In this document: positions 56,101 to 64,000 of the stretch, in pieces
How the letters are laid out: the number at the start of each line of letters is the position of its first letter
Numbering within the stretch: the first letter of the stretch is position 1
Assembly (NCBI RefSeq): GCF_023734775.1
Contig: NZ_AP025732.1
Span: forward strand, 2,052,501 to 2,116,500
From: Nostoc cf. commune SO-36
GTDB taxonomy: Bacteria; Cyanobacteriota; Cyanobacteriia; Cyanobacteriales; Nostocaceae
Reading direction: 5' to 3'
DNA: 64,000 nucleotides
The notes under the pieces: generated by a model
What the model saw: the letters and a program-made list of their open reading frames with translations, nothing else
What the model was told of the DNA's origin: nothing
Database searches by the model: none
Position numbers and translations under genes: made by a program

Positions 56101-59081
56101 TGAACAGATTTTGCTTGAAGTCTATCCACAAGCATTAAACCTAGCTGGCCAAATTCGTAGCCTGATTCGAGTTGGTTACAAATATTAAGTACAATTCCAA
56201 AATCTGCATATCCTGGTGCAGAAAGTGGTGCATTGCCGTATTTAAGAGATAAATTCACCTCTTCACAGGCAATAATTGGGAACAGATAAGGGGCTGTTTG
56301 GTGGATGGCGGGAGTAATGCTAGCCATAATCCGTAACGCAACCAAAGCTTTGGTATCGTCCATCAATGGCAAATCAACTAAGCCCTCAATACTTCTGCCA
56401 GCCAAGGTGGAGAGTGTGTTGACTACAGATTGTTGAATGTCTGGAGGTGTTACTGATTCAGGTAATGTTACCCCAAGTTGAGCGAGAAGTTCACGCCCAA
56501 TTGCGATCGCTTTGAATGATTGATTCCGTACCTGATAAGCTTGGAGTTGCACTTCATAAACTTTCACTCTATCTAGTAAGGTGGTTGTTTTTTCGATAAC
56601 GACCTGGATTAGAGATTCCATCTGGTCAAATTCATTATTGAGAAAGGCAGCTTCGGCAGCTTCTTCGTATAAACTTCGAGTCAGTTCGTAGGCGATTTCC
56701 CAACTATTAATTGTCAGCAGCTGCATTCCAGAATAGAAGTAATGAATTGCTGCACCATAAGCTGTAGCTTCTTTCGCTTTTCGACCAGCATTCAGATCTA
56801 ACTGAGCTAATTGTTGACGCTCAGTCGGTTGGGTGATTAGCAATATTCCTCGATTTAACTGACTGACAATCTCAAAAATTCGCTCCTCTTGCTGAAACTC
56901 AGATGTGTTTTGTAAGAGTAATTGACCAATTTTAAGATGTGTAAATTGTTTCTCTTCGTCTGGAATTAGCGAATAGGCAGCTTGCTGCACACGGTCATGT
57001 AAAAATTTGTAGATAGGGAGTTGGAAATTGGAATTTAAAGGATTGGAGCCAGAATCATGCCCATTCTCTTGAAAGAATTTATAAACTTCACTAGTAGGTA
57101 AAACTAACCCTTCTTGCAAAGCTTTCCATAAAGATGCTGCCGTTTCGGTTTCAGATTGTTCAGAAACAATTGCTAAGGTTAGCAAATCAAAAGAGTTGCC
57201 AATACACGCGGCTAATTTCAACACATTTTGCGTTGCTGCTGACAACTTCTGCAATTGTAATGCTACGAACTCTACCACATCATCGGTGAGAGCCAGAGAT
57301 TTCACAGCAGCAATATCACATTGCCAATACCCTTGAGCAAAATTAAACGTAATCAGTCCATCTTCATACAATACTTTGAGAAATTGCGTTATAAAAAATG
57401 GATTTCCCTGAGTTTTTTGATAGACGAGTTGCGTTAGAGGTTGGGCAGCTTTAACTGAACAACTCAAGGTATCAGCCACCAATTGATTTAAACTAGCTTT
57501 AGTAAGTGGGGCTAAAGTAATGCTGTGAATCGTAGCATTAGCTTTGCGAATTTCCGTTAAAGTCAACATCAACGGATGTGCGGTAGAGACTTCATTATCT
57601 CGATAAGCTCCAATTAAAAGTAAAGAGCCACTTCCTGACTCGTTCATCAGCAGCTGCATCAATTTGAGTGACGCAGAATCAGCCCACTGCAAATCATCAA
57701 GGAAAATTACTAGTGGATGTTCTTTGGTGGTGAATATCTGAATGAATTTTTGGAAGAGTAAATTAAAGCGATTTTGGGCTGCACTTGGTGAGAGTTCCGT
57801 TGCAGGTGGTTGTTGACCAATAATTTGTTCTAGTTCTGGAATTACTTCAAGAATAACTTGCCCCTGATCGCCCAGCACTTGTAAAATTTTATTTTTCCAA
57901 GTTGACAATTGGATATCACTTTCACTTACCAATTGCCTCATTAAGTCTCGAAATGCCTGGACAAAAGCGGAGAAGGGAATATTACGATTAAACTGGTCAT
58001 ATTTCCCTTTAATAAAGTAGCCTCTCTGCCGGAGAATGGGTTTGTGAACCTCGTTGACCAAAGCAGTTTTACCAATACCAGAAAAACCAGCTACCAGCAT
58101 TAATTCCGTCTGATTGTTGGTAACGCGGTCAAAGGCTTTGAGCAGAGTTTCAACTTCTTGCTCACGACCATAGAGTTTTTCTGGGATAATAAAGCGATCG
58201 CACACATCCCGTTGAGCAATTGGAAAACTTACAATTTTCCCCGTTTCTTTGAGTTGAGCCAAACAATTTTCTAAATCATATTTCAGCCCAAATGCGCTCT
58301 GATAGCGGTTTTCGGCATTTTTCGCCATCAATTTGCAGATAATAGATGAGAGTACAGGCGCAATTTGGGGATTAATCTCATGTACTAAAGGCGGAAGTTT
58401 GGCAATATGACAATGTACCAATTCCATCGGATCGGATGATTGAAATGGTAATTCCCCCGTTAATAACTCGTAAAAAGTTACACCTAAAGAGTAAAAATCA
58501 GTACGGTAATCAATCCCCCGATTCATTCGTCCAGTTTGCTCTGGTGATAAATAGCCTAGTGTTCCTTCTAACACATTAGGACTCATCAAGATTTGAGTTT
58601 CTCGTGGCAACAAAGATGCAATACTAAAGTCTATTAACTTAACTTCTTTAGTTTCTGGATTAATTAAAATATTGGCGGGTTTAATATCTTTGTGGATCAC
58701 TCGATTACGAATTAGAATATCTAATGTATTGCACAGTGCGATCGCTACTTGTAAAAACTCTTGTAAAGACGCGATATATTGTGTCTCTACAGAGGTCAAA
58801 TAATCTTTGAGAGAAATTCCCCCAAAATCTTCCATCACTAACACATAGCCATTCTGATAGGGTTCCAGACTAGAGGTTTGGATGATTCCAGGTAGATTTA
58901 AATTTTTGGCGATGGTGAACTGGTTCCGAAACTGGATTAATTCGCTGAAACTGGGATAAACAGTTTTCATCAGCTTAATCACCACAGATTTTTGGTCACT
59001 TTCTCGATTAGCGCGATAAACCAAGGTTCGAGAACCATTGTAAAGTTCTTTGCTAACGTGATATCCGGGAATGCTGACCAT
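53193..59081 (-). CDS. hybrid Ser/Thr kinase - AAA - GAF - PAS - histidine kinase
   Basis: 1962 residues. Residues 1-265 are a protein Ser/Thr kinase (VIHKDIKPANILI near 130; the Mg2+ loop reads DFS rather than DFG). An AAA ATPase domain follows (GFSGIGKTALVNE near 332; Walker B LVIFLDDLQWADS near 460). A long helical TPR-like region runs to about 1330, then GAF (about 1345-1510), PAS (about 1527-1660), HisKA with the H-box VAGVAHEINNPIGFLK near 1707, and HATPase_c with NILANAIDAL, DNGQGMPEEI and GKGTGLGLAIARQIV. Such dual kinases are typical of Nostocales and join light/chemical sensing with both phosphorylation chemistries. The signal is unknown; no response regulator gene is adjacent. Confidence 0.94.
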   Translation of the reverse strand: MVSIPGYHVSKELYNGSRTLVYRANRESDQKSVVIKLMKTVYPSFSELIQFRNQFTIAKNLNLPGIIQTSSLEPYQNGYVLVMEDFGGISLKDYLTSVETQYIASLQEFLQVAIALCNTLDILIRNRVIHKDIKPANILINPETKEVKLIDFSIASLLPRETQILMSPNVLEGTLGYLSPEQTGRMNRGIDYRTDFYSLGVTFYELLTGELPFQSSDPMELVHCHIAKLPPLVHEINPQIAPVLSSIICKLMAKNAENRYQSAFGLKYDLENCLAQLKETGKIVSFPIAQRDVCDRFIIPEKLYGREQEVETLLKAFDRVTNNQTELMLVAGFSGIGKTALVNEVHKPILRQRGYFIKGKYDQFNRNIPFSAFVQAFRDLMRQLVSESDIQLSTWKNKILQVLGDQGQVILEVIPELEQIIGQQPPATELSPSAAQNRFNLLFQKFIQIFTTKEHPLVIFLDDLQWADSASLKLMQLLMNESGSGSLLLIGAYRDNEVSTAHPLMLTLTEIRKANATIHSITLAPLTKASLNQLVADTLSCSVKAAQPLTQLVYQKTQGNPFFITQFLKVLYEDGLITFNFAQGYWQCDIAAVKSLALTDDVVEFVALQLQKLSAATQNVLKLAACIGNSFDLLTLAIVSEQSETETAASLWKALQEGLVLPTSEVYKFFQENGHDSGSNPLNSNFQLPIYKFLHDRVQQAAYSLIPDEEKQFTHLKIGQLLLQNTSEFQQEERIFEIVSQLNRGILLITQPTERQQLAQLDLNAGRKAKEATAYGAAIHYFYSGMQLLTINSWEIAYELTRSLYEEAAEAAFLNNEFDQMESLIQVVIEKTTTLLDRVKVYEVQLQAYQVRNQSFKAIAIGRELLAQLGVTLPESVTPPDIQQSVVNTLSTLAGRSIEGLVDLPLMDDTKALVALRIMASITPAIHQTAPYLFPIIACEEVNLSLKYGNAPLSAPGYADFGIVLNICNQLESGYEFGQLGLMLVDRLQAKSVQSMTLFKVGALNQFNKQHIRTSIRLLQESHTFGLETGDFFHVLASMIFKLFYVYLSGTEVLEILLADIKAYESNYAHNQRLLNWSNIVSQTIKNLTEYSDYDYPDSLIGEDCQEELLSALLQEKDELTLHIFFLSKLTLSYLFENFSAAVESGNQGEQYLNGGAGMLSVPVFYYYDSLSRLAVYATAEPSQQEQLLLKVSENQEKLQFRAKFAPMNFQHKFDLVEAERHRVLGEKIAAIELYDRAITLAKENEYIQEEALSNELAAKFYLEWGKEKIAQAYMQEAYYCYARWGAKAKSEDLEKRYPQLLAPILQGQHHRFQISSTVDSSSFPHQTIHTNLSSSSISEALDFATIFKAAQVLSSEIQLEQLLTTLLQVVMENAGAKKAALLVLEQGNLMVKAVATINEGVNLVSVPLSSSQNIPIALVNYVKHTLKTVVLDDATVKNDFITDQYLMQQQPKSALCTPILRHGQLIGLIYLENKLTIGAFTSDRTEVIQLLCAQAAISLENARLYQESQNYAHQLERSLAQLRASEARFQKLADNIPGAIYQLHLNADGSVSMPYVSSGCYNLYEVTAEEIMTGKQSFRSMEHPDDFASIQQAMSYSAENITPFRHEWRIITSSGTIKWLQGASQPERQADGSIIWDGVIIDISDLYEELRLRKLAEAALQESEADLRHKSQDLEEALQNFQQAQLQMVQNEKMATLGNLVAGVAHEINNPIGFLKGSLNNAEEYIQDLLAHIQCYQQHHSTPAIAVIEHGEEIDLEFLAQDLPKLVSSMKVASERIKDISISLRTFSRADTTEKVACNLHEGIESTLLILKYRLKANEKRPAIEVITEYGNLPPVKCFLGQLNQVFMNILANAIDALDTSCEGLSFAQAQDNHHKILIHTEVSSEKNMVAIRIKDNGQGMPEEIRTRIFDHLFTTKEVGKGTGLGLAIARQIVEETHNGRLRCNSVLGEGTEFVIEIPVF

Positions 59082-59177
59082 AGGGCGTAATTCTTGAAAC
59101 CTCAGTATCTAGGTTTCCCAAAAACATGACAATCTTTACTGTCAGTTCGCTTATTTTAAACTGATTGAAATAATTAA

Positions 59178-59208
59178 AGCTCCCAAATTCTAACTGATTT
59201 TGGGAGCT
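59178..59208 (-). terminator. terminator downstream of the 6S RNA candidate
   Basis: Perfect 10-bp stem AGCTCCCAAA/TTTGGGAGCT with an 11-nt loop, followed on the minus strand by TTTAATTATTT. It separates the RNA from the hybrid-kinase gene. Confidence 0.75.
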
Positions 59209-59218
59209 AATAATTTTA

Positions 59219-59401
59219 AGTTCACCGCGACGCCGTTTTACCTAAGTTTATGACCTGGGTTTATCCAGGTGGGAACCTAAATTCCTCGTTTAAAGTTTCC
59301 GGGTACATGCCCGGTATACTGCCACGAGAACAGTTGACTCCCTTGTCATTAAAGGCATAGATCAAAAAACTTGATGGCAGTCACCAACGTCGTAGTGCAA
59401 C
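59219..59401 (-). ncRNA. ssaA: probable 6S RNA (ssrS/ssaA)
   Basis: About 183 nt, transcribed in the same direction as purK and ending 3' of it. A TATAAT -10 box (59413-59408) precedes the start. The ends pair as a closing stem (CAC/GTG, CGACG/CGTCG). The middle forms a long hairpin capped by CCGGG-CATGTA-CCCGG and flanked by CTCGT/ACGAG; a small CCTGG/CCAGG hairpin lies on the 3' side, as in the central bubble of 6S RNAs. Position next to purK agrees with my recollection of cyanobacterial 6S loci. 6S RNA mimics an open promoter and sequesters RNA polymerase; not verified by a covariance search. Confidence 0.6.
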
Positions 59402-59407
59402 TAACTC

Positions 59408-59413
59408 ATTATA
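59408..59413 (-). promoter_or_regulatory. -10 box (TATAAT) of the 6S RNA candidate
   Basis: TATAAT on the minus strand, seven bases before the proposed transcript start. An exact -35 hexamer at the right distance is not obvious. Confidence 0.5.
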
Positions 59414-59461
59414 GCTTTTCAAAAGATGTTGTGTGTTCAACATCAAAAGTTTCTGATCGAC

Positions 59462-60619
59462 TTACCTGGGATACCAGATAGATTCTATGGTCTGGGCGAT
59501 CGCGATCGCTTCCTCTCGATTCTGATTATCCAGCAAAACGGTAACATGTCCCAACTTCCGCCCAGGACGTGATTCTGTCTTCCCATACCAGTGAACGTGC
59601 GCTTGGGGAATTTCTGCTATTTGTTGACGCTGGCTTTGATAGTCGCTGTGAGAATTTTCATACCCCAGTAGGTTCACCATCACAGCGCCAGCGCATTGCA
59701 AAGCCGGATTCCCTAAAGGTAAACCACAAACTGCTCTCAAGTGCTGCTCAAACTGAGAAGTTTCACAGGCATCAATAGAAAAATGCCCAGAATTGTGGGT
59801 ACGGGGTGCAATTTCATTTACCAGGATTTTGCCATTAGTACCCAGAAATAGCTCAATTCCAAAAATTCCTACTACTTCTAGGCTATTTAATAGAGTATGT
59901 GCGATCGCTTGGATTTCTGCTACTTGATTAGGTGTAATCTCGGCTGGCGCCATCACCCGCCGACACACTTGTTGTTCTTGTTGAGTTTCCACTACTGGAT
60001 AAGTTACAATTTCTCCCTCTACAGAACGCGCTGCAATTATTGCTAGTTCTCTTTCAAAAGGGATAAATTCTTCTAACAAGAAAAATGATTGATTTAAAGT
60101 TGTTGTGGTTTCATCACTTAGCTTTTGCTCTAAAGTAGCAAAATCCTGGATTATGAAAGTACCTTGACCATCATAACCGTGGCGGCGGGATTTCAAAACT
60201 ACTGGAAAACCTAGATATTCTACTTTTGATTTGAGATTTTCTACATCGTCAAGGGCGAAAAATTGGGGAACTGGTAAGCCCAAATCGCGTAAATAGCAAC
60301 GCTGATGATATTTATCTAAAAGAGGAGCTAAAGCTTCTAACCTGGGACGAAAACAAACGCCTTGCTGTGCTAAATCAGATAAAGCTTGCAGATTAACAAA
60401 TTCGTTTTCAAAGGTGATAATATCGCATTTTTCAGCTAATATTTCCGTAGCACTTGCATCATCAACTGGAGCGAAAACAGTTTCCTGAGCGATTGACACG
60501 GCCGGATCGTGTTCGCTAGGAGTTTGTATTACCAATTCTACTCCTAGCTTCTGTGCTGCATCCGCCATCATCCAGGCAAGTTGTCCGCCACCAATTATAC
60601 CAACACGTTTCATTGACAT
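59462..60619 (-). CDS. purK: phosphoribosylaminoimidazole carboxylase ATPase subunit
   Basis: 385 residues with the ATP-grasp fold: VGIIGGGQLAWMMADAAQKL at the N-terminus, LPVPQFFALDDVENL near 117, FPVVLKSRRHGYDGQGTF near 138, LLEEFIPFERELAIIAARS near 180 and NEIAPRTHNSGHFSIDAC near 265. PurK converts AIR, ATP and bicarbonate to N5-CAIR in purine synthesis. Its start codon overlaps the last codons of the pentapeptide gene by 10 bp, indicating a common transcript, and the 6S RNA candidate lies just downstream. Confidence 0.97.
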   Translation of the reverse strand: MSMKRVGIIGGGQLAWMMADAAQKLGVELVIQTPSEHDPAVSIAQETVFAPVDDASATEILAEKCDIITFENEFVNLQALSDLAQQGVCFRPRLEALAPLLDKYHQRCYLRDLGLPVPQFFALDDVENLKSKVEYLGFPVVLKSRRHGYDGQGTFIIQDFATLEQKLSDETTTTLNQSFFLLEEFIPFERELAIIAARSVEGEIVTYPVVETQQEQQVCRRVMAPAEITPNQVAEIQAIAHTLLNSLEVVGIFGIELFLGTNGKILVNEIAPRTHNSGHFSIDACETSQFEQHLRAVCGLPLGNPALQCAGAVMVNLLGYENSHSDYQSQRQQIAEIPQAHVHWYGKTESRPGRKLGHVTVLLDNQNREEAIAIAQTIESIWYPR

Positions 60620-61135
60620 CCTAGAGAATCACGAGTTTGCACGCCTGTTTTGGAATTCACACCACTGGCTTTTGTACACAGTTCTTTGATTTGCGCTCGA
60701 TCCAAAATTGCATCTGTAAAATCTGCACCGTTTATATTCACATCATTAAATATGGCGCGGAGCAAAAGAGCTTCTTTGAAAACTGCATCGCTCAAAATCT
60801 GCCTTAGTCAAGTTTACCTGATCAACCATTGCATTAGTTAAATCTGCTCCGTGGAGATTTGCTTTTGTCATCACCGAAGCGCTCATGACTGCTCCCCGCA
60901 AATCAGCGTTTGTAAAGTTAGCCAGTTCCATATTGGCATTAGAAAACTCTGCTGCTTGTAAACTTTCACCAGAAAAATCACGTCTTGACAACTCTGCATT
61001 GCTAAATGACAGTGGATGAGTCCAGTCTACTGCCAGTGCGGGATCTGCCACGCACCAGATAATAATTCCTAGAAGGAGCGCCAACCCTTGTCGCCAAAAC
61101 ATATCGAGAGTCAATTTGGTATCTAATCGCTGCAT
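60610..61135 (-). pseudogene. exported pentapeptide-repeat protein with a one-base frameshift
   Basis: ATG at 61135 starts a signal peptide (LALLLGIIIWCVADPALAVDW) and pentapeptide repeats (FSNANMELANFTNADLRGAV and following). After VDQVNLTKAD the frame is lost: one extra T near 60793 shifts the reading, and the normal continuation SDAVFKEALLLRAIF, INGADFTDAILDRAQIKELC lies in the other frame up to 60610. Restored length is about 174 residues. The protein would form a right-handed beta-helix in the periplasm or lumen, as in thylakoid-lumen pentapeptide proteins. It overlaps purK, so it probably belongs to that operon. Confidence 0.8.
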
Positions 61136-61645
61136 TTAATTACCGCATTTGAATATTAGCAAGACTGGATTATCCTAATTGGACTCGCAGCCTTGCCACT
61201 GGACTTGGGGATGTATATTTCCTAGCTTAATATTTTGTAACGTAATGAATTTACAATTTCCAAAGTCTGAGCCTTTAGCATAACTTAGCTATGCGTTAGC
61301 GACTCACGTTACGAGCAAACTTTTTACTTCTCAAATCAGTTGATTTATATTTCCTCCTAATATAGCGATTTGTAGGCGTATATGTGCAGTGGTTATTTAT
61401 AACCTATATAACTAGCGATCGCTAAAACCTACATATCCTTAGTTAACAATATATCTACTATAAAAACCTCAATCCAAATAGTTAATTTTAATTGTACTTA
61501 AAGAATAAGTAACTTAAATAAAGATGTAATTAACAATACGAAAAAAGTTTACAAACTAGATTTTGAAGAAGTAGCTACAGCACAGAGTAATATCATTAAG
61601 TTTCGCAAATAATGATATTGAATTCAGTACCGATACTGGCAGATT
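61136..61645. other. 510-bp intergenic region
   Basis: AT-rich with one GCGATCGC site (61416) and a TAGCTATGCGTTAGCG repeat word near 61286. No gene or strong hairpin recognised. Confidence 0.4.
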
Positions 61646-62248
61646 TTAAAAGTCATCAACCGTAAAAGGAACTATAGATGGTGAAAATATTTTCAGTGAT
61701 GGATAAAATTCTAATCTTGCTGCATAATCATCTGTTTGTGATACTTCTAGTTCAACTGTTTGCTGCTCTTTTTCATCAAAAAGTAACTGGATTTGATAAT
61801 TTGTCCAGAATTGCTCACCTAGTTCATCTTCTAAATCAAAAATCTGTTCTTCATCACCCCATATATTCGACCAAAGGACTATCTTATTAGCCCGGAAATG
61901 ATTTTGACCTGTTGTATCTGCAATTACAAAATATGCTTCGATATTTAAATCGAATCCCAAGTCATCGACCTCTGCATCTAGTATTTGACAGTTAACCACT
62001 ATTAAGGTGTCTGGGTTAACGTTTACTACCTGATCTTGGCGCTTTAATAATTCTTGAAGTACAAAAATAGGCAACAACTGAGAACTTTTTTCAAGGGCTT
62101 TTTTCTGAGTTTCTGGCGAGTAGCGAGTTTTTAATTCTTGCGTAACTAAACTTAAAATTTTTTCACTGGTTAAATTGACAATTATCTTTTGATTTGTGGG
62201 ATTAAGGAAACATCCTTGATTAAGCTCAATGCGTTTTTTAATTGGCAT
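61646..62248 (-). CDS. unknown acidic protein
   Basis: 200 residues without a recognised domain. It begins MPIKKRIELNQGCFLNPTNQ, has a strand-rich middle (VVNVNPDTLIVVNCQIL, NIEAYFVIADTTGQ) and a tail rich in Asp/Glu. No signal peptide or membrane helix. The frame is clearly coding by composition. It stands alone between two intergenic regions. Confidence 0.6.
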   Translation of the reverse strand: MPIKKRIELNQGCFLNPTNQKIIVNLTSEKILSLVTQELKTRYSPETQKKALEKSSQLLPIFVLQELLKRQDQVVNVNPDTLIVVNCQILDAEVDDLGFDLNIEAYFVIADTTGQNHFRANKIVLWSNIWGDEEQIFDLEDELGEQFWTNYQIQLLFDEKEQQTVELEVSQTDDYAARLEFYPSLKIFSPSIVPFTVDDF

Positions 62249-62470
62249 AGTTATCTAAAATCTTTTTAATGTGAACAGGGTATTTACAAATTAAGCTAAA
62301 ATGAACACAAAGAACAAATATCACCTCAGCTTCATTTAGTAGGGTTTTATGTTTTGCCTAATAATCAAGCATAGTCTTATGTTGAGCTATTTGGGCAAAA
62401 ACTCGACTACTTTTTTTAGCCAAGGTATTGATTCATTACAATTTATCAAAACTGTCAGATATTTAATTTA
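62249..62470. other. short intergenic region
   Basis: No gene or clear hairpin seen; it presumably carries the promoter of the 61646-62248 gene. Confidence 0.35.
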
Positions 62471-63256
62471 CTACTTTATTCTTGCTGAAGTCTCCCTAAT
62501 ATCTCGATGCCATCGTCCATCTTTACCTTGTCCAGGAATTTCATTGATTCCTAAAGTTCTTCTCAAAGCTAAATACGACTTACCTTCTTCTGTAATATGA
62601 AAATAGTTTTTCAAATCTCCCTTTCCATCTTGTTGAACTTTTTCAAGCCCTTTATCCAGAAAATTATTAATAAATCCCATTGCTCGAAGATGCTTCAGTT
62701 CCCTTGCTAAATCATTGTCAAATTCAAAGTTAAATTCTTCTTGGGAATCAAGCTGAATCATATGCCGAAGCTCATTGCCATCAATCAGATATCTAACTAG
62801 AAATTGTAATGTTGCTGATTGTTGATCCTGAAGCAAGTCAATTCGCCTTTGTTGTCTATTTAGTTCGGCGATTTGCTCATCTTGCAATTTATTGATATCA
62901 TCCTGAACTTCTTGCTTAAGTCTCCTGAGTGCAATTCCCGTCCCTGAAATTGAGATATCATCTATGCTATCTAGCAAACCTGAGTTAAACAGCAAAATCA
63001 AACTAAATATAATAACTTCTGTATTCCCAATTCTACGGTTTTCTTGAGGAGTTGGGGTAGGAGAAAGTACGATAAAAAGTAAATATAATAATCCTGTAAT
63101 AGACGCTATTTTTAGAAACCACCAGTTCATAGTTGGCTTAAGCTTTTCTTTGGGTAAGCTAGCCTTGGAGTTTAGCAGTGACAATGGCTGTTCTAAACCG
63201 CGCTCAGATTGGTTAAAAGCTAGTTTTTTGAGCGTTTCTAGCTCTTTATTAGCCAT
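62471..63256 (-). CDS. membrane-anchored coiled-coil protein with winged-helix-like end
   Basis: 261 residues. Two hydrophobic helices near 48-66 (IASITGLLYLLFIVL) and 80-96 (VIIFSLILLFNSGLL) are followed by a coiled coil at about 105-150 (INKLQDEQIAELNRQQRRID). The last 90 residues (LKHLRAMGFINNFLDKGLEK, FHITEEGKSYLALRRTLG) have the spacing of a winged-helix DNA-binding or nucleotide-sensing domain with its beta-wing. Such membrane-tethered sensors occur in defence and stress loci; here the function is unknown. Confidence 0.65.
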   Translation of the reverse strand: MANKELETLKKLAFNQSERGLEQPLSLLNSKASLPKEKLKPTMNWWFLKIASITGLLYLLFIVLSPTPTPQENRRIGNTEVIIFSLILLFNSGLLDSIDDISISGTGIALRRLKQEVQDDINKLQDEQIAELNRQQRRIDLLQDQQSATLQFLVRYLIDGNELRHMIQLDSQEEFNFEFDNDLARELKHLRAMGFINNFLDKGLEKVQQDGKGDLKNYFHITEEGKSYLALRRTLGINEIPGQGKDGRWHRDIRETSARIK

Positions 63257-63328
63257 TTGGATTAGTTGGTGGGATAGGGTACAGAAGATATTGATTGCAG
63301 GGAGTGTGATCTGTATGCTAAATGGGAA

Positions 63329-63360
63329 AGCGCCACCTTGGTAAAAGATGGTGTAGCGCT
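63329..63360 (-). terminator. hairpin downstream of the DUF2171 gene
   Basis: AGCGC-CACC pairs with GGTG-(TA)-GCGCT around an 11-nt loop, 23 bp beyond the stop codon of the 63383-63652 gene. The T-run is short. Confidence 0.45.
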
Positions 63361-63382
63361 ATCCACTCAACAATTAACAATT

Positions 63383-63652
63383 TTAAATACCACTAGGCTG
63401 CTCACTGAGCAATTCTTCTATCACTTCATTCACCGTTTTTTTCAGATAAACGGCTCGTTCATCTACTGCCCTTACCCACTCAATAGGAAACCAGTGGTGT
63501 TGCCCATCAGGAGCATTATTCTTCGTCAATTTGATATACTTGCCTTCCTCCACGGAGTCGATATTTCCAATATGTGTGTCAGATGCCCCTGATAACCCGC
63601 CTGGGCCTTCTGCATAAACAGGAAGATGTTCTTTAATCTGTGATACGTCCAT
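63383..63652 (-). CDS. DUF2171 (PRC-barrel-like) protein
   Basis: 89 residues: MDVSQIKEHLPVYAEG, then THIGNIDSVEEGKYIKLTKN, WFPIEWVRAVDERAVYLKK and a helical tail. The GxVdxxxxxxIkL and WIPxxxV layout matches DUF2171, a small barrel resembling PRC domains. Cytosolic; role unknown. Confidence 0.8.
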   Translation of the reverse strand: MDVSQIKEHLPVYAEGPGGLSGASDTHIGNIDSVEEGKYIKLTKNNAPDGQHHWFPIEWVRAVDERAVYLKKTVNEVIEELLSEQPSGI

Positions 63653-64000
63653 TTTGTACCTATTAATTGAATTGGTAAAATGTAAAACCTAAATCTTACA
63701 GAGTCGTTTTGTTTGTAAACAGATAAGTTTTTATGCAATTACATTAGAGAATACTTTGCACTCTTGACGATATGCTTCAATCTACAGACAGATGGTATTG
63801 CACCAAAATAAGTAATTTACAGCAGATTTCAAGGAAGGTGAAGTACACAACGATAGGTCTGTCAGTAGACCAAAAAGTTTTGCGATGCCTTATGCGTATG
63901 ATAAATAGCGTTTTTTGGGAAATTTACAAAAGGTGATTGCTAGGGATAAATCATAGATTTAATTTAAACCTCAAGATAGGGGAATAGGATACTAAATAAA
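63653..64000. other. 348-bp intergenic end of window
   Basis: No gene seen. Upstream of the DUF2171 gene there is AT-rich sequence only. Confidence 0.35.

Overview
The window looks like chromosome of a filamentous, heterocyst-type cyanobacterium (order Nostocales, Nostoc/Anabaena-like). The evidence is the constant recurrence of the HIP1 octamer GCGATCGC, many short tandem heptamer repeats of the types GTCATTA, GGGCATT, CCCTAAT and ATGCCCC, several Uma2-type (DUF820) genes, a cyanobacterial SLH-porin, a PEP-CTERM protein and a giant Ser/Thr-kinase/histidine-kinase fusion. I saw no rRNA, tRNA, CRISPR array or intact insertion sequence.

Layout. 0-2.5 kb: end of a DHA2-type drug exporter and two convergent Uma2 genes. 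2.6-6.3 kb: an AT-rich minus-strand cassette of a DNA-base-modification-like HMUDK_hel/aGPT-PPlase protein, a DUF1643 protein with an in-frame stop, a two-domain MazG-like NTP pyrophosphohydrolase and a membrane-anchored dCTP-deaminase/dUTPase-like protein. This is the best candidate for an unusual system. 6.4-9.2 kb: exported TPR protein and acetyl-CoA synthetase. 9.4-12.1 kb: nuclease-fold protein, broken Uma2 gene and a translationally coupled pair of unknown genes. 12.1-18.8 kb: 21-nt periodic array, small unannotated protein, rpsB-tsf with a structured leader, an unknown protein and recG. 19-24 kb: porin, large membrane-anchored unknown protein, a small coiled-coil protein and repeat clusters. 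24.7-31.8 kb: a stretch in which thrC, an alpha/beta hydrolase, a membrane protein and ddl all carry single-base indels, with intact BrkB and DUF4112 genes and a structured non-coding RNA between them. 32-39 kb: two-RCK K+ channel-like protein, rpmB, htpG, methyltransferase, IS66 relic, fasciclin protein, sfsA. 39-48 kb: frameshifted 2OG-Fe(II) oxygenase, TPR protein, PEP-CTERM protein, argS, Uma2, cobE/cbiG-type gene, holin-like membrane protein, peptidoglycan-binding protein. 48-53 kb: YD-repeat/RTX protein and an active/inactive M16 peptidase pair. 53-61 kb: 1962-residue hybrid kinase, probable 6S RNA, purK and a frameshifted pentapeptide-repeat gene. 61-64 kb: three small unknown or DUF2171 proteins.

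How the genes work together. The 2.6-6.3 kb cassette combines enzymes or relatives acting on nucleotides or modified bases and could be a modification or anti-phage nucleotide-control unit. rpsB-tsf is a translation operon probably controlled by its leader. The M16 pair looks like a heterodimeric protease with one catalytic partner. The pentapeptide gene, purK and the 6S RNA lie head to tail on the minus strand.

Caution. At least seven genes are interrupted by one-base indels or an in-frame stop. ddl and thrC would normally be essential or nearly so, and the changes are almost all indels. Sequencing or assembly errors are therefore as plausible as true gene decay, and I mark these loci as pseudogenes only in the sense that the given sequence does not encode one continuous protein.
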